From: Deltaproteobacteria bacterium
Lineage (GTDB): Bacteria > Desulfobacterota > Desulfobacteria > Desulfobacterales > SURF-15
DNA length: 6,486 nucleotides
NCBI GenBank assembly: GCA_024644775.1
Contig: JAHEHB010000314.1
Coordinates: forward strand, 1 to 6,486
Direction: 5' to 3'
Shown here: positions 1 to 6,142 of the stretch, piece after piece
Position numbering within the stretch: position 1 is the first letter of the stretch
Layout of the letters: every line of letters starts with the position of its first letter
The notes under the pieces: generated by a model
What the model saw: the letters and a program-made list of their open reading frames with translations, nothing else
Told to the model about the DNA's origin: nothing
Database searches by the model: none
Made by a program: the position numbers and the translations under genes

Positions 1-276
1 ATAAAATTCATTCGATTCCTTTGCTGTGGAAAAACCGGCATATTGGCGAATCGTCCAAGGTCTTCCCGAATACATGGTGGCTCGGGGGCCCCGAACAAAA
101 GGTGCTTGTCCGGGAAGCCCGTTGACAAACTCCAGCTTCTCAAGATCTTCGGCCGTATATAGCGGCTTGATGGAGATATCCTCTGGGCTCAACCACGTTA
201 GTGAATCGAGCGACTTTCCCCGAAGTTCTTTTTGTGCGAGTTCTTTCCATTTCCTGATATCCGGATGCTCTGACAT
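1..276 (-). CDS. scpA: Methylmalonyl-CoA mutase large subunit, N-terminal part (runs off the left edge)
   Basis: Cytoplasmic adenosylcobalamin-dependent enzyme that interconverts (R)-methylmalonyl-CoA and succinyl-CoA. Only the first 92 codons are present, beginning at ATG 276 behind a GGAGG Shine-Dalgarno box. The N-terminus ([18 protein letters not shown], residues 4-21) and the stretch [14 protein letters not shown] (35-48) match the leader region of full-length mutases. Residues 62-92 carry the strongly conserved RGPRATMY...[18 protein letters not shown] block that begins the substrate-binding TIM barrel. Full-length family members are about 700 residues, so most of the gene, including any C-terminal B12 domain, lies outside the window. 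The start is 10 bases after the epimerase stop, so the two are almost certainly cotranscribed. The family call is firm. A related acyl-CoA mutase with different substrate preference cannot be excluded from the N-terminus alone, but the adjacent epimerase favours methylmalonyl-CoA. Confidence 0.93.
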   Translation of the reverse strand, partial: MSEHPDIRKWKELAQKELRGKSLDSLTWLSPEDISIKPLYTAEDLEKLEFVNGLPGQAPFVRGPRATMYSGRPWTIRQYAGFSTAKESNEFY

Positions 277-286
277 GTATGCCTCC

Positions 287-691
287 TTACTCCCGCTGAC
301 ATAATTCGACCAGAACACCTCCGGTCGATTTCGGGTGGAGAAACGCAATCTTTGCACCGCCCGCCCCTTTTCGAGGAAATTCGTCAATCAATCCAACACC
401 CTTTTCTTTTAACTCTTTAAGTGCCGCATCAATATCCGCTACACGAAAGGCCACATGCTGAATCCCTTCGCCTTTTTTCTCTAAATACCTGGCAATCGGT
501 CCGTCCGGTGATGTGGATTCCAAAAGCTCAACCTCACTGTCTCCCACTGGAAAAAAAGCGGTGGTCACCTTCTGTTCTTCGATCGTTTCAGCCCCTTTGA
601 ATTCAAGCCCCAAAGCTTCTGTCCAGAATTTCTTTCCGTCATTAATGTTGTTAACGGCGATTCCAAGATGATCGATTTGAAGTATTTTCAT
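287..691 (-). CDS. mce: Methylmalonyl-CoA epimerase (VOC superfamily)
   Basis: Converts (S)- to (R)-methylmalonyl-CoA, the form used by the mutase encoded next. The 134 residues are the usual family length and hold the two paired beta-alpha-beta-beta-beta modules of the VOC fold. The expected metal ligands are visible: His8 in DHLGIAV, Glu55 in EVELLE, His79 in IQHVAF, and Glu129 near the C-terminus in VLVELCQ. The conserved turn [15 protein letters not shown] lies at 106-120. The stop is 10 bases before the mutase start. Upstream there is only a weak purine-rich ribosome site (AGAAAG), and a candidate promoter lies at 731-758. The upstream gap of 267 bases suggests that epimerase and mutase form their own transcription unit. 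Pathway context is propionyl-CoA/succinyl-CoA interconversion, for example in propionate or odd-chain fatty acid and branched amino acid oxidation. Confidence 0.93.
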   Translation of the reverse strand: MKILQIDHLGIAVNNINDGKKFWTEALGLEFKGAETIEEQKVTTAFFPVGDSEVELLESTSPDGPIARYLEKKGEGIQHVAFRVADIDAALKELKEKGVGLIDEFPRKGAGGAKIAFLHPKSTGGVLVELCQRE

Positions 692-730
692 TTGAATTGT
701 TCTTTCTGTTTTAGACAGGATTAACTGAAT

Positions 731-758
731 AGCATAGGAAATTCTTTTTTTAAATCAA
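731..758 (-). promoter_or_regulatory. Possible sigma70-type promoter for the epimerase-mutase pair
   Basis: On the minus strand TTGATT (758-753) and TATGCT (736-731) are separated by 16 bases, each matching four of six consensus positions. They lie about 40 bases upstream of the epimerase ATG in an AT-rich tract. This is a weak match and could be chance. Confidence 0.3.
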
Positions 759-807
759 TGAATCCAATAAGATCACTTATATCTGGTTATACGAAATCTA
801 TCATTTT

Positions 808-883
808 GGTTTCAGGTTTCGGGTTTCGGGTGTCAGGTGTCAGGATTAGTAAGAGAAGGAACTGAAACCTGACGCCCGAAACC
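808..883. repeat. Heptamer tandem array with an inverted array (hairpin-forming)
   Basis: Five consecutive 7-base units of consensus GGTKTCR fill 808-842: GGTTTCA, GGTTTCG, GGTTTCG, GGTGTCA, GGTGTCA. After a 20-base spacer, three units in the opposite orientation fill 863-883 (TGAAACC, TGACGCC, CGAAACC). Bases 824-842 can pair with 863-881, with 17 Watson-Crick pairs, one G-U and one mismatch out of 19. It lies downstream of the aminotransferase stop. It is not followed by a T-run on either strand, so it does not look like a standard intrinsic terminator. It may be a dispersed repeat or an RNA-stabilising hairpin. Confidence 0.75.
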
Positions 884-895
884 TGGGATTTTGTC

Positions 896-908
896 CGCCC
901 GAAGGGCG
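896..908. repeat. Small GC-rich hairpin
   Basis: CGCCC and GGGCG flank a three-base GAA loop, a perfect 5-bp stem just downstream of the aminotransferase on the minus strand and 12 bases from the heptamer arrays. No U-rich tail follows in the direction of aminotransferase transcription, so termination is only a possibility. Confidence 0.4.
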
Positions 909-958
909 TTAATTTAATAAAACCATACCTAGGTTCTGATCCTGTGTGTCCTGTAACT

Positions 959-2140
959 TTACTTATATTTATCAATGGCTCGCTTAAACCCAGGCATGGC
1001 ATTGATAATGGTATCATCCGCCACGCAATAGGCGATTCTAAAGTGGCCGGGCCCGCCAAAGCCGCTTCCGGGAACGGTGAGAATCAATTCTTCTTGAAGC
1101 GCCCGCACAAATTCGACATCATCCGGTATCGGTGTCTTGGCAAAGAGATAGAAGGCTCCCGCCGGTTTCGCAAACTCGTAGCCATAGTCTGAAAGACCTT
1201 CACATAATAAATCACGTTTTTTCTTGTACTGGGACACATCCACGCAAGCCCCTTGAATACAGGCAATTACACGCTGTATCAGTGCAGGTGCATTCACGAA
1301 TCCGAGAATTCGGTTTGCAAGTGCCATTGCTGCCAACAGATCATCTTTGTAGCGCGCTTTCGGGTTTACCGCAGTGAATCCAATCCGTTCCCCGGGTATG
1401 GAGATATCCTTCGAATAAGAGCTGGCAATGATACTCTCATCGTAGCAATTGAATATACTCGGCACCTTGGCACCATCATAGACGATTTTACAATACGGTT
1501 CATCGGATAACACATAGATGGTTCGATTCAGTGTTTTTCCTCTTTCCGTTAACAATTTTCCCAATTCCTGAAGACTCTCTTCAGAGTAGATCTGACCGGT
1601 GGGGTTATTCGGGAAATTCAAAATAACCGCCTTGGTGCGATCGGTAATCGCCGATGAAATGGCATCAAGATCTAACGTAAAATCCGGTTGGGTCGGAACA
1701 CTTTTAAATACACCGCCGTGGTTGTCTGCATAAAAACCGTATTCAACAAAATAGGGGGCCGGCGCAATCACCTCATCGCCAGAGTCCAAGATGGCTTTCA
1801 GTGCGATGTTTACGGCACCGGCCGCGCCGCATGTCATGATGACATCGTTTCCTGAGATTTGAACGTGGTGTTCTGTGGAAAGGTAATGTGCAACGGATTG
1901 GCAAACATACGGAAAACCGGTATTGGGCATGTAACTGTGACCTTCAGTCTCGGAAACCGCCACTGCCTCTTTCAATGCGGTGGTAAATTCCGCCGGTGGT
2001 TTAAGGTTTGGGTTCCCCAAACTGAAATCATAAACCTTTTCAGCGCCATGCATATTTTTAAGTCTTGCGCCCTCCTCAAACATTTTGCGAATCCAGGATG
2101 ATCTGGCAAGTACGGTTTCAACTTTTTTGGCAATGGTCAT
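959..2140 (-). CDS. PLP-dependent aminotransferase, fold type I (AspAT-like class I/II)
   Basis: Cytoplasmic enzyme that transfers an amino group between an amino acid and a 2-oxo acid. The 393 residues are normal for the family. Visible landmarks are the LGNPNLKPP substrate-side loop (41-49), the phosphate-binding turn CGAAGAVN (104-111), NFPNNPTG (175-182), the cofactor-ring aspartate Asp213 in SDEPY, the Schiff-base lysine Lys244 in SYSKDISIPGERIGF, and the carboxylate-binding arginine Arg368 in HFRIAY. An in-frame ATG 66 bases further upstream exists, but ATG 2140 is chosen. It sits 7 bases behind a GGGAGG box, and the protein from there begins as a typical aminotransferase N-terminus, whereas the extension resembles nothing and crosses a hairpin. 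The amino acid specificity cannot be read from sequence. It could be aspartate, alanine or an aromatic/branched substrate. It follows nifU by 97 bases, and the hairpins between suggest at least partly separate expression. Confidence 0.92.
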   Translation of the reverse strand: MTIAKKVETVLARSSWIRKMFEEGARLKNMHGAEKVYDFSLGNPNLKPPAEFTTALKEAVAVSETEGHSYMPNTGFPYVCQSVAHYLSTEHHVQISGNDVIMTCGAAGAVNIALKAILDSGDEVIAPAPYFVEYGFYADNHGGVFKSVPTQPDFTLDLDAISSAITDRTKAVILNFPNNPTGQIYSEESLQELGKLLTERGKTLNRTIYVLSDEPYCKIVYDGAKVPSIFNCYDESIIASSYSKDISIPGERIGFTAVNPKARYKDDLLAAMALANRILGFVNAPALIQRVIACIQGACVDVSQYKKKRDLLCEGLSDYGYEFAKPAGAFYLFAKTPIPDDVEFVRALQEELILTVPGSGFGGPGHFRIAYCVADDTIINAMPGFKRAIDKYK

Positions 2141-2147
2141 ACAAGCG

Positions 2148-2153
2148 CCTCCC
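2148..2153 (-). promoter_or_regulatory. Ribosome binding site deciding the aminotransferase start
   Basis: GGGAGG on the minus strand, 7 bases before ATG 2140. The alternative upstream ATG at 2206 has no comparable site. Confidence 0.75.
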
Positions 2154-2179
2154 GCTGTTGCTAAATATGGATCAAGGAA

Positions 2180-2233
2180 GCTGGTAACGCACCCTGTAGA
2201 TGGCACACACTTTGCCTGCTATGCGTTAACAGC
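2180..2233 (-). repeat. Long imperfect hairpin in the aminotransferase leader
   Basis: The outer arms 2180-2191 and 2222-2233 pair at 11 of 12 positions. Inside, 2197-2205 and 2213-2221 pair at 7 of 9, with a five-base bulge (2192-2196) on one side. The element lies between the nifU stop and the aminotransferase ribosome site. No T-run follows it on the minus strand, so it is more likely an RNA-processing or stability structure, or a repeat relic, than a terminator. Confidence 0.55.
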
Positions 2234-2282
2234 AAAATTAAAGAACAGATTCCACCGCGGTTACCTCGGGAATCTGTTCTTT
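2232..2282 (-). terminator. Possible intrinsic terminator or attenuator overlapping the end of nifU
   Basis: Bases 2240-2253 and 2269-2282 are perfect inverted copies (14 bp, 15-base loop). On the minus strand the second arm ends in TTCTTT and continues AATTTTGC, giving a U-rich tail. The stem has only five G-C pairs, so termination may be partial. Confidence 0.5.
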
Positions 2283-2459
2283 GAGCAGTCTTTCCACACC
2301 ATTTTTGATGGTCATTTGCGACATGGGGCACCCTGCGCAGGCACCTTTAAGACGGACCTTCACCACACCGTCTTCCACATCAACAAATTCGACATCGCCG
2401 CCATCGGCCTGTAGCATGGGCCGAATCTTATCAAGGGCCGTTTCAATCTTTTCTTTCAT
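2238..2459 (-). CDS. NifU-type C-terminal domain protein, Fe-S cluster carrier
   Basis: A 73-residue protein consisting only of the NifU C-terminal (Nfu) domain, which holds a labile Fe-S cluster and passes it to target proteins in the cytoplasm. The N-terminal helix (KIETALDKIRPMLQADGGDVEFV, about 4-26) is typical, and the cluster-binding CxxC motif is Cys41-Ala-Gly-Cys44, followed by PMSQMTIKNGVERLL. The ATG at 2459 follows a GAGGGGG ribosome site. It starts 35 bases after the tgt stop, so it probably belongs to the queuosine operon. There is no IscU-like N-terminal domain or ferredoxin domain, so this is a stand-alone carrier and not nitrogenase NifU itself. The last codons form a 14-bp inverted repeat that overlaps the stop. 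Confidence 0.92.
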   Translation of the reverse strand: MKEKIETALDKIRPMLQADGGDVEFVDVEDGVVKVRLKGACAGCPMSQMTIKNGVERLLKEQIPEVTAVESVL

Positions 2460-2494
2460 TTTCTTTTCCCCCTCTGAGTGTTATTTTGTATCTT

Positions 2495-3637
<1,143 letters not shown>

Positions 3638-3653
3638 TTAAGTGGCCGAATGG

Positions 3654-4730
3654 TTACGCAATAAACATCGCATCCCCGTAACTATAAAATCGATATCTCT
3701 CCATTATGGCGTCTTTATATGCTTTGAGTATTGCCGACCGTCCGGCAAATGCCGATACCAACATGAGCAATGTCGATTTTGGAAGATGGAAATTGGTTAG
3801 TATGGCATCCACCGCTTTGAATCGGTAACCGGGATAGATAAAAAGGTCACAATTTCCGCAACCGGCCCGAATGCGGCCATCGTCATTTGCCGCAAATTCG
3901 AGTGTGCGAACAGAAGTCGTTCCCACTGCCACCATTCGGCCACCCGCCATCTTCGCCCGATTAATGGTATCCGCAACCGATGGATGGACATTATACCACT
4001 CCTCGTGCATCTTGTGGTGTCTGATATCCGATACTCTTACGGGCAAAAAGGTTCCATAACCCACATGCAGTGTAATGTAAGCTATCTGAATTCCTTTTGT
4101 TTTCAGTTTTTCAAGGAATCCTTCTGAAAAGTGTAACCCGGCGGTCGGCGCTGCAATCGCTCCCTTTTGACAAGCATAAACGGTCTGGTAGGTGGTTCGG
4201 TCATCGCAGGAATTATCCGATTGTCCATTTCGTTTAATATAGGGTGGCAGCGGTATGTTTCCAATTTGATACAGTAAATCTTCGAAATCGTTTTTGCTTG
4301 AAAATGCAACCGTAAAAATACCGTCATTAATATCGATCACTTCTGCCGAAAGCCCCTTTTCAAACGATAGTGATGTTCCCGGTTTTGCACGCTTAGAGGA
4401 TTTGATCAAACATTTGCAAACGATTTCGCCGTTTTTGCGATTGTTTTTCTGTCTGCCGGCATAGTCGATAATGAGAAGTTCCGCCTTACCACCCGTAACC
4501 TTCCTCCCTAAAAGACGTCCGGGAATTACCTCTGTATTGTTCGCCACGAGGATATCCCCTGGGCGGAGCATATCATAAAGGTCTTGAAACTTGTAGTGGG
4601 CTCGTTTGCCCGTTTGACGATTTAAAAATAAAAGCCGCGACTGATCCCTTTGAGGTAAGGGCTGTTGGGCGACGAGCTCATCTGGAAGTTCATATTCATA
4701 GTCGAGCAATGAATACATTCGCTTTACCAC
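3654..4730 (-). CDS. queA: S-adenosylmethionine:tRNA ribosyltransferase-isomerase
   Basis: Transfers and isomerises the ribosyl part of SAM onto preQ1-modified tRNA, giving epoxyqueuosine, the step after Tgt. The 358-residue product is the usual length. Conserved blocks are LPDELVAQQPLPQRDQSRLL (15-34), LVANNTEVIPGRLLG (61-75), YQTVYA (181-186), AAPTAGLHFSE (193-203), ITLHVGYGTFLPV (219-231), VAVGTTSVRTLE (267-278), and TNFHLPKSTLLMLVSAFAG (312-330) with the C-terminal YRFYSYGDAMFIA. The start at GTG 4730 is two bases after the stop of the DUF2065 gene and 9 bases behind AGGAAG, which suggests translational coupling. An ATG at 4718 (354 residues) matches the N-terminus of homologues slightly better but lacks a ribosome site. 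It is followed by tgt, the expected operon partner. Confidence 0.96.
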   Translation of the reverse strand: MVKRMYSLLDYEYELPDELVAQQPLPQRDQSRLLFLNRQTGKRAHYKFQDLYDMLRPGDILVANNTEVIPGRLLGRKVTGGKAELLIIDYAGRQKNNRKNGEIVCKCLIKSSKRAKPGTSLSFEKGLSAEVIDINDGIFTVAFSSKNDFEDLLYQIGNIPLPPYIKRNGQSDNSCDDRTTYQTVYACQKGAIAAPTAGLHFSEGFLEKLKTKGIQIAYITLHVGYGTFLPVRVSDIRHHKMHEEWYNVHPSVADTINRAKMAGGRMVAVGTTSVRTLEFAANDDGRIRAGCGNCDLFIYPGYRFKAVDAILTNFHLPKSTLLMLVSAFAGRSAILKAYKDAIMERYRFYSYGDAMFIA

Positions 4731-4732
4731 GT

Positions 4733-4918
4733 CTATCTTCTTCCTACGTAGACCAAACCAAGTCCCAAAACCATGAGCACGAGTCCAAACCTGCGAAGTG
4801 CACCATCCTGCATTTCAAGGACCTTTTTCACCCAGGTCTTCATTTTTTCGGGAAATGCAAAATATGGAAATCCCTCAACAATCATTACCATACCAATAAC
4901 GCAAAGAAAGAAGTCCAT
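4733..4918 (-). CDS. DUF2065 small inner-membrane protein (YjeT-like)
   Basis: A 61-residue protein of unknown function. Two hydrophobic segments are visible, about residues 3-22 (FFLCVIGMVMIVEGFPYFAF) and 43-58 (RFGLVLMVLGLGLVYV), joined by a charged loop with PEKMKTWVKKVLEM. The EGFPYFAFPEKM motif and the closing VYVGRR are typical of the DUF2065 family, which includes E. coli YjeT. The ATG is preceded by GAGGAGG at a slightly short spacing of 3-4 bases. It is the first gene of the minus-strand operon and ends two bases before queA. No role in queuosine synthesis is known. It may simply be cotranscribed. Confidence 0.9.
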   Translation of the reverse strand: MDFFLCVIGMVMIVEGFPYFAFPEKMKTWVKKVLEMQDGALRRFGLVLMVLGLGLVYVGRR

Positions 4919-4949
4919 GAGCCTCCTCTTGGAAGTTTAAAAGTTTATT

Positions 4950-4978
4950 TTTACAACCCCGGAGGGTCGGTTTGTCAA
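4950..4978 (-). promoter_or_regulatory. Sigma70-type promoter of the DUF2065-queA-tgt operon
   Basis: On the minus strand a perfect TTGACA (4978-4973) is followed after 17 bases by TGTAAA (4955-4950, four of six consensus). Transcription would start near 4943, about 25 bases before the DUF2065 ATG, just upstream of its ribosome site. Confidence 0.6.
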
Positions 4979-4990
4979 AATATGTTGACA
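4973..4990. promoter_or_regulatory. Operator-like inverted repeat of back-to-back TTGACA boxes
   Basis: TGTCAAAATATGTTGACA has perfect six-base arms around a six-base spacer. The left arm is the -35 box of the minus-strand promoter. The right arm is a possible -35 box facing the acyltransferase. It may be a regulator site or simply two abutting promoters. Confidence 0.4.
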
Positions 4991-5013
4991 GTTATCGATG
5001 TTACCCACATTAT
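4985..5013 (+). promoter_or_regulatory. Possible divergent promoter toward the acyltransferase
   Basis: TTGACA (4985-4990), 17 bases, then CATTAT (5008-5013, four of six). Another TTGACA at 5025-5030 with TGGAAT at 5048-5053 is a second candidate. Both would leave a long leader of roughly 170-210 bases before ATG 5230, part of it the octamer repeat, so the assignment is weak. Confidence 0.3.
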
Positions 5014-5046
5014 CAAATGATTCGTTGACAAGAGACTATACGCCAA

Positions 5047-5163
5047 TTGGAATGTTGGAAAATTGGAATGACGGAATGATGGGTAAGAAGGAATTCTATC
5101 TGTTTTAAGAATGATTTCTACCGCTCTTAACACGCATTATTCAAATATTCTATCATTCCATTA
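5047..5163. repeat. Octamer tandem array with degenerate inverted copies
   Basis: Four 8-base units (TTGGAATG, TTGGAAAA, TTGGAATG, ACGGAATG) fill 5047-5078 and trail into ATGGG. On the opposite strand 5163-5136 reads in the same 8-base rhythm (ATGGAATG, ATAGAATA, TTTGAATA, ATG...). The two halves could form an imperfect stem around a loop of about 50 bases. The plan is like that of the heptamer element at 808-883, though the unit differs. Confidence 0.6.
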
Positions 5164-5229
5164 ACAAGGGAATTTAGTTAGATGAGTTTACATCCCGCCG
5201 GGGCGAGACCGATTATTCACTAATTAATC

Positions 5230-5970
5230 ATGACGCCATCAAACACCAAAACCCCACCACGCGTTCAACCCAATAAAATGCCGTCGGTCAATCGATACAT
5301 CATGCTCGACGTACTCAGGGGATTCGCGGTCTTGTTAATGATATTTTTCCATGGAGCCTTCGATTTAAACTGGTTTTATTTTATTGACATTAACATTTTA
5401 AAAGATCCCTTTTGGTTTTGGCTTCCTCGATTTATCGTATTTCTCTTTCTCATATGTGTCGGGATGAGTTTGGCGCTTGTCCACAAAAATGGCATCAGAT
5501 GGAATGTAGCCATCAAGCGATTTGTCAAAATCGGCGGGTGGGCGTTGGTAATCACGGTTGTTACCTATATACTCTATCCAAAAAATTACGTTTTTTTTGG
5601 TGTATTGCATTGTATTGCGACTACAAGTTTTGTAGGGGTTATTTTTGTGAATCGACCCAAGCTGTCGCTTGTCCTTTGCGTTGTATTTGTGATTTCGGAT
5701 ATGATCTTTCAGCCGACACTGATTCCCATTTCAAAGTGGCTGGGTGTGACCTCAATTGATTACATTCCGTTCTATCCATGGTTCGGTGTTGTGCTGCTTG
5801 GCATTTATTTAGAATTTATTCAGTTTCATAAAATTTCACTAAAACGGAATGCCTTTATAAGAAGCATGGAATTTATGGGAAAACATTCGCTGAAGATCTA
5901 TCTTCTGCATCGACCTATTCTGTTTGGCACCGTTTTTCTATTACATAAATTTCAAACCGGAAATTCGTAA
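5230..5970 (+). CDS. DUF1624 / HGSNAT-like membrane acyltransferase
   Basis: A 246-residue integral membrane protein with the heparan-alpha-glucosaminide N-acetyltransferase catalytic domain (DUF1624) found in many bacteria. The human relative acetylates a terminal glucosamine from cytosolic acetyl-CoA. The bacterial substrate is unknown. A polar tail (1-22) precedes LDVLRGFAVLLMIFFHG (26-42). Other landmarks are WFWLPRFIVFLFLICVGMSL (62-81), FFGVLHCIA (122-130), the re-entrant-looking FYPWFGVVLLG (181-191), and GKHSLKIYLLHRPI (217-230). About seven hydrophobic segments are visible. His41, His127 and His227 lie in conserved blocks and are candidates for catalysis. ATG 5230 gives the longest frame, and ATG 5278 is an alternative. 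Neither has a Shine-Dalgarno box. The gene appears more AT-rich than its neighbours, partly because membrane proteins use TTT/ATT codons. It stands alone on the plus strand, divergent from the queuosine operon. Confidence 0.85.
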   Translation: MTPSNTKTPPRVQPNKMPSVNRYIMLDVLRGFAVLLMIFFHGAFDLNWFYFIDINILKDPFWFWLPRFIVFLFLICVGMSLALVHKNGIRWNVAIKRFVKIGGWALVITVVTYILYPKNYVFFGVLHCIATTSFVGVIFVNRPKLSLVLCVVFVISDMIFQPTLIPISKWLGVTSIDYIPFYPWFGVVLLGIYLEFIQFHKISLKRNAFIRSMEFMGKHSLKIYLLHRPILFGTVFLLHKFQTGNS

Positions 5971-6069
5971 TTCATTCAATCACCTCCTGGTTGTTCTCTT
6001 TTGGTTGCAAAATTTCTGAAAATGAATATGCTATGGATTAAATAGGTAAACGTTCTTTTTGGCCGTGAT

Positions 6070-6098
6070 TTGACATCCGTTGAGGCAAGATGAAATAT
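6070..6098 (+). promoter_or_regulatory. Possible hflX promoter
   Basis: A perfect TTGACA (6070-6075) is followed by an AT-rich segment in which TGAAAT (6091-6096, 15-base spacing) or AAATAT (6093-6098, 17-base spacing) could serve as the -10 box. The start would fall near 6104, about 40 bases before the hflX start. The -10 match is poor. Confidence 0.35.
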
Positions 6099-6127
6099 CC
6101 GGTTTTCAGATACCGGCGATCTAACAT

Positions 6128-6134
6128 AGGGAGG
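6128..6134 (+). promoter_or_regulatory. Ribosome binding site deciding the hflX start
   Basis: AGGGAGG followed by 8 bases and then ATT at 6143. A TAG stop at 6140-6142 closes the hflX frame immediately upstream, so the start cannot lie further left in this frame. Confidence 0.65.
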
Positions 6135-6142
6135 CATATTAG

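Larger units (their letters stand above)
692..958. other. Intergenic region between aminotransferase and epimerase
   Basis: No credible gene lies here. The stretch nearest the epimerase (692-800) is AT-rich and contains a possible minus-strand promoter. The middle holds a heptamer array with inverted copies that can form a hairpin, followed by a small GC-rich hairpin. An open frame on the minus strand across this region is only the translation of the repeat array. Confidence 0.6.
4919..5229. other. Divergent intergenic region between the DUF2065 operon and the acyltransferase
   Basis: No gene is seen in these 311 bases. The left third carries promoters and an operator-like inverted repeat. 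The middle carries an octamer repeat array and its inverted copies. The stretch before the acyltransferase (5164-5229) holds a short GC-rich patch (CCCGCCGGGGCGAG, 5193-5206) and an AT-rich run up to the ATG, without a recognisable ribosome site. Confidence 0.6.
5971..6142. other. Intergenic region before hflX
   Basis: No convincing gene. It holds a strong minus-strand Shine-Dalgarno sequence with a tiny frame (5952-5990), a possible plus-strand promoter around 6070-6098, a 5-bp CCGGT/ACCGG stem near 6099-6117, and the hflX ribosome site. No terminator for the acyltransferase is recognisable. Confidence 0.5.

Noticed and set aside
26..304. 92-codon plus-strand frame at the left edge
   Set aside because: It is antisense to the mutase N-terminus, whose minus-strand translation matches the conserved family blocks.
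808..883. CRISPR-like array
   Set aside because: Units are 7 bases and directly abutting with no unique spacers, and no cas genes are nearby.
787..1059. Open frame on the minus strand across the heptamer arrays
   Set aside because: Its C-terminal part is only the translation of the repeat units, its N-terminal part overlaps the conserved aminotransferase in another frame, and it has no family resemblance.
2141..2206. 22-residue N-terminal extension of the aminotransferase from ATG 2206
   Set aside because: It has no ribosome site, crosses part of a hairpin, and does not resemble family N-termini. ATG 2140 behind GGGAGG fits better.
5047..5163. Insertion-sequence end or MITE
   Set aside because: No terminal inverted repeats with flanking target duplication are visible. 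The symmetry comes from short tandem units.
5976..5990. ATCACCTCCT resembling the 3' end of 16S rRNA
   Set aside because: Only about ten bases match and no other rRNA sequence surrounds them. It is the complement of a Shine-Dalgarno sequence on the other strand.
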